A DNA stretch of 14,505 nucleotides, from NCBI GenBank assembly GCA_021798635.1, contig JAJZGH010000117.1, positions 1-14,505 of the forward strand. The letters are read 5' to 3'. Made by a program: the position numbers and the translations under genes. Origin of the DNA: Planctomycetota bacterium (GTDB taxonomy: Bacteria > Planctomycetota > Phycisphaerae > WQYP01). The notes under the pieces are model-generated. The model was not told the DNA's origin. It ran no database searches and saw nothing but the letters and a program-made list of their open reading frames with translations. Below are positions 1 to 6,925 of the stretch, piece after piece. Every line of letters starts with the position of its first letter. The stretch's first letter is position 1.

Positions 1-102
1 TGTAATATAACCGGTGACATAACAAGCATTCAGAATCCGGGCTGTTTCATCCGCTGAACATCCGGCCACAAACCGTTCTATTGGTGTCCTGTCGCCCCGA
101 TT

Positions 103-121
103 TTTTTGCCAAAGGCAAAAA
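103..121. repeat. short hairpin near left edge
   Basis: An 8-bp perfect stem (TTTTTGCC / GGCAAAAA) closes on an AAA loop. It lies in the gene-poor left edge (1-251), where I see no convincing coding region. With T or A tracts on either side it could act as a weak bidirectional terminator, or it could simply be part of the repeat-rich remnant around the S23-type gene fragment. Confidence 0.5.
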
Positions 122-138
122 TAGAGCAGGAGCTTTGA

Positions 139-229
139 GAGAGTAGATAGTAGAGCAAAATAAGGCTGTCGCAAAAGAGTGGCTGTCGCCGAAACGAAAC
201 ACCCCTCCTGCGGTCTACTCTCCACTCTC
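139..229. repeat. imperfect inverted repeat upstream of S23-type fragment
   Basis: The left arm (139-154, GAGAGTAGATAGTAGA) and the right arm (214-229) are complementary at 14 of 16 positions around a 59-nt loop. The loop also holds a 9-nt direct repeat GGCTGTCGC (164-172 and 181-189). The right arm ends 22 nt before the S23-type start codon. Long terminal stems of this kind are known from 23S rRNA intervening sequences that carry S23/four-helix-bundle genes, so this may be the stem region of such a cassette. That link is inference, because no 23S rRNA lies in the window. Confidence 0.5.
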
Positions 230-251
230 TACTTTCATGGTGAGATAACCC

Positions 252-539
252 ATGGCCTTCACCTTTGAAAAACTTATCGTCTATCAGAAAGCAATTTCGT
301 TCGCCGACAGTGTTTGTGCCCGCACTGAAAAATTCCCACGCGGTTACGGCTTCCTTTCATACCAGCTCAATCGAGCAACCAATATTACTATTTGCCGCCT
401 CGTTCACCAGCGACCGATCCCCTCCGGCGGGTGCGAACTTGCCAGACGACTGCGGGCCTTTCTGGCTGGAACAACCAGTGATCGCCACCGCGGTTATGAC
501 CACCAAGCTTATGGCAAAAAAGCGTCCCCTGTTCATTGA
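252..539 (+). pseudogene. truncated S23/four-helix-bundle (IVP-type) protein
   Basis: Residues 1 to about 36 (start MAFTFEKLIVYQKAISFAD, then a segment ending in FPRGYGF..QLNRA) match, from memory, the N-terminal half of the four-helix-bundle family encoded by 23S rRNA intervening sequences. Normal members run about 115-125 residues and continue with an SIATNIAEGNGR-like segment and two more helices. Here only an ATNI-like remnant follows. The frame then becomes unrelated sequence (Arg-rich, HRGYDHQAYGKK) and stops at residue 95, so I call it a 3'-truncated gene. No good Shine-Dalgarno is visible. Its unrelated 3' part lies over an antisense lipoprotein ORF (357-536), suggesting a deletion or recombination junction near 360-385. 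The family's role is unclear; related Avd proteins assist diversity-generating retroelements. Confidence 0.6.
357..536 (-). CDS. small putative lipoprotein (59 aa)
   Basis: The start ATG (complement 534-536) is preceded by AGGAG with an 8-nt gap, a good ribosome binding site. The product begins MNRGRFF, then has a hydrophobic stretch (about residues 7-19) and the lipobox AITGC with Cys22. A short Ser/Gly/Pro-rich tail follows (CSSQKGPQSSGKFAPAGGD). This is a textbook type II signal peptide, so the product should be lipid-anchored. The last ~10-15 residues (to the stop at 357) are read antisense to the S23-type fragment. They may therefore be a chimeric end formed at a recombination junction, with the original C-terminus lost. 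It lies 105 nt downstream of the TOPRIM-like gene on the same strand and could be co-transcribed. No specific family is recognised. Confidence 0.55.
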   Translation of the reverse strand: MNRGRFFAISLVVITAVAITGCSSQKGPQSSGKFAPAGGDRSLVNEAANSNIGCSIELV

Positions 540-641
540 CCCGTCTCCTAATTCGCTCTCTGACTCATTTTCGGGTTTCTCCATCCGAACGCGCGAACTG
601 GGTTTTGTCTTATGGCACAGCGCAGCCAACACATGTCATAT

Positions 642-1199
642 CTACGCTATTACCCTTTGGAGTTCAGCGCACCCGTCCCGCAAAGACGGAAGATGGTCGG
701 CCAGTAATCCATTCGGACAGCGTCGGGCAAATTCTTCTGCGGCAGGCGCGCAGTCGCTTTCGCGACCGGATAATTTTGGGTAGTTGTCGTGTTCGTTGAC
801 GGGGGCATCGTTGCCGTGCGCCCGAAGAAAATGGTTAATCCAAGTCTCTATATTTCGCTTTGGGACAACAATGGCAATTTTTTCATTCTTCATTCGAGAC
901 CTCTGCGCAGCTTGCTTCACGGCATCGTCATGTTGCCGCTTCCGATCTTCGACCTCACAATTGTCGGCATCGATGATGGAAATCAGACCTTCTGAAGCGG
1001 GAGGGCCGCTGCGCAGGGCCTGTACCTCAATCGGATACCGTTCCAGCACCCACTGCGTGGCGGCACCTTTGCCGCCCGGGCTGTTTTCAATATTGATATC
1101 ATGCCGATTAATGCCTTTTGCAACTAAGAAACGATAAATGAAAGACCGCTGCTGCCGATCTTCGCACCGGACGATGATTTTGACCCGATTGCTAGGCAT
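642..1199 (-). CDS. TOPRIM-like protein paired with AAA ATPase (185 aa)
   Basis: The residue pattern matches small TOPRIM-like nuclease families partnered with ATPases (DUF4276, RloB and DUF4435 type). A first strand ends in an acidic residue (VKIIVRCEDRQQRSF, Glu13). There is a glycine patch near 42-45 (GGKG), a DxD after a hydrophobic strand (LISIIDADN, Asp77/Asp79), and a late conserved acidic segment PKRNIETWI (Glu118). The C-terminus (PSLRDGC.EL) is helical. The ATG at 1199 is chosen because it overlaps the ATPase stop by 8 nt (ATGCCTAG), the usual arrangement for translational coupling. An in-frame ATG at 1229 would need a longer overlap. Metal-dependent nucleic-acid cleavage is the likely activity, controlled by the ATPase partner. 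The exact family and the activity are inferred, not established. Confidence 0.6.
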   Translation of the reverse strand: MPSNRVKIIVRCEDRQQRSFIYRFLVAKGINRHDINIENSPGGKGAATQWVLERYPIEVQALRSGPPASEGLISIIDADNCEVEDRKRQHDDAVKQAAQRSRMKNEKIAIVVPKRNIETWINHFLRAHGNDAPVNEHDNYPKLSGRESDCAPAAEEFARRCPNGLLADHLPSLRDGCAELQRVIA

Positions 1200-2355
1200 G
1201 AAGCCAACCCCGCGAAACCAATTCCGCAATACTCAGGGCACCATCCGTATTCGAGATTGCTTGGGATCGGCTTTCGGCATCGCCTGTTCGGTCGATCCAC
1301 CGACCTGCACCGACTGCCAGCGAATTGATCAGTTCGGGGTGATGAGAGATCAGGATCGCCTGGCATCGCTGGCTTTGCGTTACGTCCAGCAGCATGTTCA
1401 ACCAGGGGTTGATCTCACGAAGGGCAAGAAAATTTTCGGGCTCATCAATGCAAATCGTGCAGTCGTCGCTCGCGGTGTTCAGCAGGGTGTAGAGCATCAG
1501 AAGCACGCGCTGCCCATCGGATAACTCGTCAAAGCGACAAAAAAAAGGCTTCGCCCGTGCCTCCGCCGACGCCCCACTACGAAACTTCGCTTTGAGAATT
1601 TTCGTGTCGGCACCATTGGACTCCAAGCTCAGCCCATCAAAGCCGGTTATAGATTCCTCCAGTAGCGGCCGGAGCTTTGCAACTAACTCAAGGTCGAGGC
1701 CCGCCATCCGGCGGAACCACGCCACAAAGTTGGATGCGTCCCAAGCCAATACGGGGCTTTCCTCATCCGATTGGCCGGTGATGACGGCGGGGTTGAAACG
1801 CGCCACGATGAGGCGATCCATTCGGCTTTTGAACCAGGTCATCAATTGGTTTTCCGCACGCGGTTGGATGGAAGGTAGTGAGGATCGCGTCCAATCCGTG
1901 AGTTGGGATGGACCGCGGCTTCCATCGTCGCGATACAACTGAGCCGTTAATTGATTTCCATTCATAGCCGATTCGAACAGCGGCCGACCATCGTAGGTCA
2001 GCCTTTCGGTTTTGACCCGGCACCGCTTCTGGAAATTCTCTTGTTCTATTTCCAGACGATAAACGTACTCTCCATGACCATCTTTTCCATCCAATGCGAT
2101 TTCAAAGGATTGCAATCCCACGTTCTGCCACCGAGTTCGCGTCGACTCGGGAAATAATTCATTGGTGATCGGGCTGACCGTCATTCCGTTCATCCAAACG
2201 GGCTCACCGCGAACGAAATCGCGGACAAGCCGCACGACGTCAAAAATCGTGGTTTTGCCTGAACCGTTGGGACCCAGCAGGAGGGTCAAGGAGTCAAGAC
2301 CAACGCTAAAGTTAACTAATGTGCGGAAATTACTGGCGAATATTCGTTTAAGCAT
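1192..2355 (-). CDS. SMC/OLD-like AAA family ATPase (387 aa)
   Basis: A complete ABC/SMC-type ATPase head of the AAA_21/AAA_15 class. Residues 1-27 hold the typical entry (MLKRIFASNFRTL..F), and Walker A is GPNGSGKTT (28-36). The middle (about 60-250) is an insert with no clear coiled coil. An ABC signature LSDGQR lies at 278-283, Walker B CTICIDEPEN at 299-308 with catalytic Glu305, and a switch region ISHHPE near 336-341. The length is normal for stand-alone AAA_21 proteins in defence-type operons. The stop overlaps the start of the TOPRIM-like gene by 8 nt, so the two are almost certainly co-expressed. No Shine-Dalgarno precedes the ATG. Instead a promoter ends 9 nt before it, so translation may be leaderless. 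The likely role is ATP-driven sensing or control of the TOPRIM-like partner (inference). Confidence 0.8.
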   Translation of the reverse strand: MLKRIFASNFRTLVNFSVGLDSLTLLLGPNGSGKTTIFDVVRLVRDFVRGEPVWMNGMTVSPITNELFPESTRTRWQNVGLQSFEIALDGKDGHGEYVYRLEIEQENFQKRCRVKTERLTYDGRPLFESAMNGNQLTAQLYRDDGSRGPSQLTDWTRSSLPSIQPRAENQLMTWFKSRMDRLIVARFNPAVITGQSDEESPVLAWDASNFVAWFRRMAGLDLELVAKLRPLLEESITGFDGLSLESNGADTKILKAKFRSGASAEARAKPFFCRFDELSDGQRVLLMLYTLLNTASDDCTICIDEPENFLALREINPWLNMLLDVTQSQRCQAILISHHPELINSLAVGAGRWIDRTGDAESRSQAISNTDGALSIAELVSRGWLHA

Positions 2356-2364
2356 AGCAATGAA

Positions 2365-2393
2365 ATCATACCGTGCCGCCAGTGGATTGCCAA
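2365..2393 (-). promoter_or_regulatory. sigma70-type promoter of ATPase/TOPRIM module
   Basis: On the minus strand, -35 TTGGCA (complement 2388-2393), a 17-nt spacer and -10 TATGAT (complement 2365-2370) each match the consensus at 5 of 6 positions. The -10 ends 9 nt before the ATPase ATG, so the expected transcription start lies within a few nucleotides of the start codon. This fits the absence of a Shine-Dalgarno and suggests a leaderless mRNA. Confidence 0.6.
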
Positions 2394-2439
2394 TAACAGC
2401 TACCGCCGAACTGGCTAACGCCCAGATGTTCTCAACTCC

Positions 2440-2586
2440 TCAGGCATACTTACTTAATGGGTTACCACTTCTTTCCCCACGCCGCGCCGCCAGGATGTTG
2501 CGATCCCGATGATGCTCTAATGCTTCTCCCGCGAATGTGCTACGGGAATGACCTGCGTAGTTGCGCTTCTGAAAATCCTTGTTCAC
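2440..2586 (-). CDS. possible 48-aa ORF in the divergent gap
   Basis: A GTG-initiated frame (complement 2584-2586) encodes 48 residues with a protein-like composition, including KRNYAGHSRSTFAGEALEH and then RDRNILAARRG, and ends in TGA. It lies in the 370-nt gap between the ATPase and chdC, on the ATPase strand and upstream of the ATPase promoter. No Shine-Dalgarno is seen and I do not recognise a family. It may be a small gene, the degraded end of an older gene, or chance. The rest of 2356-2725 shows no other convincing coding frame. Confidence 0.22.
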   Translation of the reverse strand: MNKDFQKRNYAGHSRSTFAGEALEHHRDRNILAARRGERSGNPLSKYA

Positions 2587-2725
2587 CGGATGTCAGTGCG
2601 CCTGCACCATACCGACTTTTCCCAGATTTTTCCCCGGCAGGTGAAATTGTTGGCGTTTATCCCTAGAATTACGAATTGCTATGGAATGCTGCGGCGGAGA
2701 TGCTGCGATTTATTGGAGTTTTATT

Positions 2726-3538
2726 ATGACTGAAGCAACTGCATCTGCCGCGTCCGTCGGAGCTAATCCCGCCAGCGGCCGCCCCGGCGTGCCCGCGTCC
2801 GCGCACAGTGCGGTGAAGGATCAATCGGCCGCGACGGGCCAACCGGCGGTGCGGCGGCAATTTGTTTCGTTTTCCTTTTATAAGCTGCTGCCGGAGTTTC
2901 GCCGCCTGCCGCAAACGCAGCAGTCCCAGATGCTGGCAGAATTGGTTGCGCTGGTGCAGAAACAGGATCAGCAGAAAATGCTGCTGATTCCTTACAGCTG
3001 TGTCGGCACGCGCCCGGATGTGGACATCATGTTCTGGAAAATCAGCTACGATCTTGACGTGGTTCAGGAATTCACCGCTGCGATTCATCGGCTCCCGCTG
3101 GGGGGTTACCTCGTTCAGCCCTTCTGCTATCTGGCCCAGAGCAAGCGCAGCACCTACGTGGATAAAATTGATCCTGCCCATGATGACTCGCGCACCAGTA
3201 TTGTTCCCGGTAAACGTAAATATATATTCGTGTATCCATTTGTGAAAACACGGGAATGGTATCTGTTAAGTAAGCAGACCCGGCAGGGCATCATGGATGA
3301 ACATATTATGGTGGGCAACCGCTATCCGTCGGTGAAGCTTAATACCACCTACAGTTTCGGCCTGGATGATCAGGAATTTGTCGTCGCGTTTGAGACCGAT
3401 AAACCCGGCGATTTCCTGGATCTCGTGCAGGAATTGCGGGAAACCGAAGGCAGCCGCTTCACGGTGCGCGATACGCCTATTTTTACCTGCGTGCAAACGC
3501 CGATAGAGCATATCGTGCGGCAAATTGCCGCTGTGTGA
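2726..3538 (+). CDS. chdC: coproheme decarboxylase (ChdC/HemQ family)
   Basis: A chlorite-dismutase-superfamily protein that decarboxylates coproheme III (via harderoheme) to protoheme b, the final step of the coproporphyrin-dependent heme pathway, in the cytoplasm. Visible family features are FSFYKL (49-54), the YSCVGTRPDVDIMFW segment (90-104) and YPFVKTREWYLL (170-181). The latter carries the presumed catalytic Tyr170 with Lys174 and Trp178. The segment MDEHIMVGNRYPSVK contains the likely proximal heme ligand His193, followed by YSFGLDDQEFVVAFE (209-223). The 270-aa length is slightly long because of an Ala/Ser/Pro-rich N-terminal tail of about 45 residues. The ATG at 2726 is chosen over an in-frame upstream ATG (2681) because GGAG lies 9 nt before it. 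A 74-nt gap separates it from the next gene, with which it may be co-transcribed. No other heme gene is in the window. Confidence 0.88.
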   Translation: MTEATASAASVGANPASGRPGVPASAHSAVKDQSAATGQPAVRRQFVSFSFYKLLPEFRRLPQTQQSQMLAELVALVQKQDQQKMLLIPYSCVGTRPDVDIMFWKISYDLDVVQEFTAAIHRLPLGGYLVQPFCYLAQSKRSTYVDKIDPAHDDSRTSIVPGKRKYIFVYPFVKTREWYLLSKQTRQGIMDEHIMVGNRYPSVKLNTTYSFGLDDQEFVVAFETDKPGDFLDLVQELRETEGSRFTVRDTPIFTCVQTPIEHIVRQIAAV

Positions 3539-3612
3539 TGGTTCAGCGGTGCGTTGCATCGATCATCGGAATAAGCCCGTCACACGGCCCGTCGGAGCAT
3601 CGGGGAATTTCC

Positions 3613-4569
3613 ATGAATTATAAAACGGGTATCGCCCTTGCCATTATTTTTATTATTATTGCCGGCGTGCTGGTATACATTTTTGTAGGACCTGCCTCCC
3701 TGGGTCAACCAACATATCGCACCCTGGCCCATGGGTTTATGACACCCATTAAAATCGACTACAGCATCAGCGGCCTGACACCGGCTGCGTCCGGTTCAGG
3801 AGCGGGTAAGCTCTACCTTCAGGCGTATCAGCAGGTTATTGCGTTATCCAACGATCACAATGCGGTGGCGGACCTTATGGCAACGCGCGGCCCTGCCGCG
3901 TCCCCAAAAATCCAGGCCATTGTTAAGCTCGTTGAACAAGCCGCCCCGGAAACCATGGGGCGAAAATATCTCCTGTTTGCCAAAGGCGTGCGGCTGCCTG
4001 AAGCGTCTGATGTTGTCGCGGATCGTCTGAACGCCATCGGCCAAATGACCGGTGCCTATGCCGCCGGCTGCATCAGCGATAAAACCCCGAAAGCAGCAGC
4101 CAAAGCTTTAACCGCGCTCTTGATTTTTGGCCATCGGCTCTGGCGGCACGGCCTGTTTGTCGATGTGCGAACCTGTGGAATATCGGATATGCAGTCTGCA
4201 TCTGCGGGCCTGCGAATGGTCTATAAATCCGGCCCGACCAAAAATCAGTATGAATATGATTCCGCGACCAAACTTATCGGTGCGATCAATAAAGCCGCCG
4301 CACAGTGGTACAGCAAGATGAAAATCGTTGATGTGTCGAATCCGAATTCCGGTGACATGGCCAATATTGTCCGGCACGACCAGGACCTATCCTGGCGAAT
4401 GGAGGCGATGGTTGAATTGGGCATTGCCCGATGGGCCACATCCTACACTCCGCGCGCCCATGCCATTGCTGCTTTCCTGAACCATTACACCACCGATTCC
4501 AACCACTGGATCAGGGCCGCGGCAAAAGTCGCTCATGGCATGACGCGCGACTCGCTGACTTCTCTATGA
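3613..4569 (+). CDS. single-pass membrane protein of unknown function (318 aa)
   Basis: I do not recognise the family. The protein starts with a short polar stretch (MNYKTG) and one strongly hydrophobic segment (about 7-29, rich in Ile/Val/Leu), with no lipobox. It is therefore probably an N-terminally anchored protein with an extracytoplasmic domain. The remaining 285 residues look mainly alpha-helical, with Ala-rich segments such as TPKAAAKALTALLIFGHRLW and a C-terminal stretch (AMVELGIARWAT, WIRAAAKVAHG) reminiscent of helical repeats. Two Cys (in GCISDK and RTCGIS) could pair. The ATG at 3613 is chosen because the membrane segment follows directly and GGGGAA precedes it. It lies 74 nt downstream of chdC. 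A role in envelope heme handling would be pure guesswork. Confidence 0.75.
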   Translation: MNYKTGIALAIIFIIIAGVLVYIFVGPASLGQPTYRTLAHGFMTPIKIDYSISGLTPAASGSGAGKLYLQAYQQVIALSNDHNAVADLMATRGPAASPKIQAIVKLVEQAAPETMGRKYLLFAKGVRLPEASDVVADRLNAIGQMTGAYAAGCISDKTPKAAAKALTALLIFGHRLWRHGLFVDVRTCGISDMQSASAGLRMVYKSGPTKNQYEYDSATKLIGAINKAAAQWYSKMKIVDVSNPNSGDMANIVRHDQDLSWRMEAMVELGIARWATSYTPRAHAIAAFLNHYTTDSNHWIRAAAKVAHGMTRDSLTSL

Positions 4570-4621
4570 TCTGTTGACCAATTTTCAACAAAACGTTAAT
4601 ATCATTTTAAGCGGAGAAATG

Positions 4622-4648
4622 CCACCAACTTCACGCTGAAGTTGGTGG
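4622..4648. terminator. perfect 12-bp hairpin downstream of membrane protein gene
   Basis: CCACCAACTTCA and TGAAGTTGGTGG form a perfect 12-bp stem with a CGC loop, 52 nt after the stop at 4569. It has the position of a terminator, but no T-run follows; an A-run begins at 4657. It may act as an mRNA 3' stabiliser or a factor-assisted terminator, or be a repeat. On the minus strand there is no T-tract either. Confidence 0.45.
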
Positions 4649-4681
4649 AATCACGCAAAAAAAACAGCGCAGCTCGTTGGG

Positions 4682-4710
4682 TTGACACAGCTTGCAAGGT
4701 TTCGTAGAAA
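4682..4710 (+). promoter_or_regulatory. promoter of the rny-recG-DUF58 transcript or of a leader RNA
   Basis: A perfect -35 TTGACA (4682-4687) is followed by a 17-nt spacer and -10 TAGAAA (4705-4710, 4 of 6). Part of the -10 lies in a small GGTTTC/GAAACC inverted repeat. The first downstream gene on this strand is rny, 576 nt away. The promoter therefore drives either a very long 5' leader or a separate small RNA. Confidence 0.5.
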
Positions 4711-4713
4711 CCT

Positions 4714-4836
4714 TCCATTTGAGGAAATAAAACAGTCCTCGGGGCGGATATGCAGGCTGGTTTTATGCCGATTCGGGATTCCAATCCCGTTATCAGCACG
4801 ATCCGGGATACCGGGTCGATATAGATTGATGAATGG
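4714..4836 (+). ncRNA. candidate structured RNA / leader ahead of rny
   Basis: Directly after the promoter lies a run of stable hairpins. The first is GAGGA/TCCTC (around 4721-4740). The second is CGGGATT/AATCCCG. The third is GATCCGG with CCGGGTC on a GATA tetraloop (around 4799-4816). A short CCATT/AATGG pairing could close the set. I could not match it to 6S, SRP, RNase P, tmRNA or a riboswitch class. The rest of 4837-5286 contains further small inverted repeats (for example CGGTC/GACCG near 4910 and GGAATG/CATTCC near 5229-5246) but no convincing gene. Boundaries are approximate. Confidence 0.3.
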
Positions 4837-5286
4837 TGAAACAAGTGTTGTTTTCAGGACGCAATTTCCACTCTCGCGGGCTAACTGCCGCTATTGGATC
4901 GCTTCTTTCCGGTCTTTGGACCGTGGTGTTGGGTGATCCAGGTGTGGTGTTTCATGCTCAGCGGTTGGATAACAGGCCAATAAGCCGCTACGCCGCCCTT
5001 GCGCGCAGTGGAATTCTTGATTTGTTGACGCTCTGCCAAAGGTCTTGCCCCGTCTGACGGAAAGACTCTCACTTTCGCCCATCATCAAACTAACACGTGT
5101 GCAGCAGGCCTCTGCGTGCCCGCTTGGTTGCGGAATTCACGCAAGATCGCCCAGTCTGTGTCAACCTTCGGTCCGCATGGTGCGGAATCGGATTCGCGTG
5201 CATCCAAAGGCTACGGAAGGCGTGGGTGGAATGGTCATACATTCCGCTTGGGCCGCTCGACAGGCCGCAGATTTAAGAGGTTGACT

Positions 5287-6912
5287 ATGCCCCACTATTT
5301 CGCGCACGAAATTGTTTCGGCGCTTCCCCTGGCCGCTACCACCGGTTTTGATCCCACGCTGGCCATTGTACTGGCGGCCATCGCCGGTTTGATCGTGGGA
5401 TGCATCGGGTTGATGCTGGTATTAAAGGCCGGCGGAAACTCGGCGCTTTCCCGCGGCAAACTTGATGCCGATCGTCTGATTACCGACGCCAAAAGCCGGT
5501 CCGATGAAGTCCTGCGTGAAGCCCAACTCACCGCCAAAGATGCAGCCTTAAAACTCCGTGAGCAGGCTGAACGTGAAACCGACACCATGCGCGAGGAAAT
5601 GCGCAACATCGAACAGCGACTCCTGCGTCGCGAAGATACCCTTGATCAGAAGCTTGATACGCTGGCCACGAAAGAAAAAAATCTCGATTCCATTGAAAAA
5701 TCAATTCAGGAAAGAAATCGGACACTTCAAGTCAAAGAAAAGCAACTCGACGAATCGTTGGCCCGTCAGAAGGATATTCTGCTGCAGCTCACCAATCTCT
5801 CCGTTGAAGACGCCAGGCAATTGCTGCTGAAGCGCGTGGAAGGCGAAGTGCGCCACGACATGGCGGTGATGGTGGAAAAAATTGAGGAGCAGGCCAAAGA
5901 CGAAGCGAAACAGAAGAGCACCAACATTATGCTCCAGGCCATGCAGCGTTACGCCGCGGAAGTCACCAGTGAAGGCACCACCAAATCCGTGATCATTCCC
6001 AGCGATGATATGAAAGGCCGAATCATCGGGCGTGAAGGGCGCAATATTCGCGCTTTTGAACAGGCGACGGGTGTGGATGTCATTATCGACGATACGCCGG
6101 GGGTTATCACGGTCAACTGTTTTGATCCCATTCGCCGCGAAGTCGCCAAGCAGACCCTGGAAAAACTCATCGCGGACGGACGCATTCATCCGGCGCGTAT
6201 TGAGGAAATATTCCTGGCAACGCAGAAGGAAATTGAAAACAATATCCGCAATGTCGGGAAAAAGGCGGTCATTGAAGCCAATATACCCAATCTGCACCCC
6301 CGCATTGTGGAAATGCTCGGACGCCTGCATTACCGCACCAGCTATGGCCAAAATGTTCTCCGCCATTCCATGGAAGTCGCCTACATTGCCCAGATGCTCG
6401 CCGATGAGTTGCGACTGGATGGCACGCTGGCCCGCCGAGCCGGGCTGCTGCACGACATCGGCAAGGCCATGGATCACGATCAGGAAGGCGGACACCCGGC
6501 TTTGGGTATGGAATTCTGCCGCAAGTTTAACGAACCCGAAGCCGTGCTGAACGCCATCGGCGGCCATCACAACGATATACCTTCCACCACGGTATATACC
6601 CCGCTGATTATGGCGGCGGACGCCATCAGCGGTGCCCGTCCCGGCGCGCGACGTGAATCTCTGGAACGCTATATTAAACGTCTGCAGGAACTCGAAGGCA
6701 TTGCCACCAGTTTCCCGCAGGTGCGTCAGGCGTTTGCCATCCAGGCCGGCCGTGAGGTACGTGTAATTGTCGATCCTGAAAAGTGTGACGACGCCAGCGC
6801 CCGTCTGATCGCCCGGGAAATCGCCAACCGCGTGCAATCTGAACTGACGTTTCCCGGAGAAATCCGGGTGACGGTGTTGCGGGAAATTCGGGCGGTAGAA
6901 TTGGCACGATAA
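5287..6912 (+). CDS. rny: ribonuclease Y
   Basis: A membrane-anchored endoribonuclease that initiates decay of mRNAs and processes structured RNAs. Domains in order: a short periplasmic N-terminus, a transmembrane helix (about 24-47), a long charged coiled coil (about 55-215), a KH domain with GRIIGREGRNIR (244-255), and an HD domain. The HD domain has RHSMEV (His360), the metal-binding LLHDIGKA (His389/Asp390), GGHHND (425-430) and the later Asp445. The RNase Y C-terminal domain ends at 541. The length matches the family (about 520 aa). The frame is open upstream, but the ATG at 5287 is chosen because AGAGG lies 7 nt before it and the membrane helix falls where the family has it. It heads an apparent operon with recG 13 nt downstream. 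Being a decay enzyme with a long leader, autoregulation is possible but unproven. Confidence 0.95.
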   Translation: MPHYFAHEIVSALPLAATTGFDPTLAIVLAAIAGLIVGCIGLMLVLKAGGNSALSRGKLDADRLITDAKSRSDEVLREAQLTAKDAALKLREQAERETDTMREEMRNIEQRLLRREDTLDQKLDTLATKEKNLDSIEKSIQERNRTLQVKEKQLDESLARQKDILLQLTNLSVEDARQLLLKRVEGEVRHDMAVMVEKIEEQAKDEAKQKSTNIMLQAMQRYAAEVTSEGTTKSVIIPSDDMKGRIIGREGRNIRAFEQATGVDVIIDDTPGVITVNCFDPIRREVAKQTLEKLIADGRIHPARIEEIFLATQKEIENNIRNVGKKAVIEANIPNLHPRIVEMLGRLHYRTSYGQNVLRHSMEVAYIAQMLADELRLDGTLARRAGLLHDIGKAMDHDQEGGHPALGMEFCRKFNEPEAVLNAIGGHHNDIPSTTVYTPLIMAADAISGARPGARRESLERYIKRLQELEGIATSFPQVRQAFAIQAGREVRVIVDPEKCDDASARLIAREIANRVQSELTFPGEIRVTVLREIRAVELAR

Positions 6913-6925
6913 ATGGAATGCCTCT

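Noticed and set aside
1..81. Minus-strand peptide resembling IERFVAGCSADETARILN, possibly a gene end entering from the left edge
   Set aside because: It has some HTH-like flavour, but there is no start codon, RBS or recognisable family, and it runs off the window. Too little to call.
4768..4800. tRNA-like T-arm (CGGGATTCCAATCCCG)
   Set aside because: The loop is 6 nt or shorter and no acceptor, D-arm or anticodon arm can be drawn around it on either strand.
5116..5286. In-frame N-terminal extension of RNase Y
   Set aside because: The frame is open, but the extension is basic and low in family likeness. The ATG at 5287 has AGAGG at good spacing and puts the membrane helix in its usual place.
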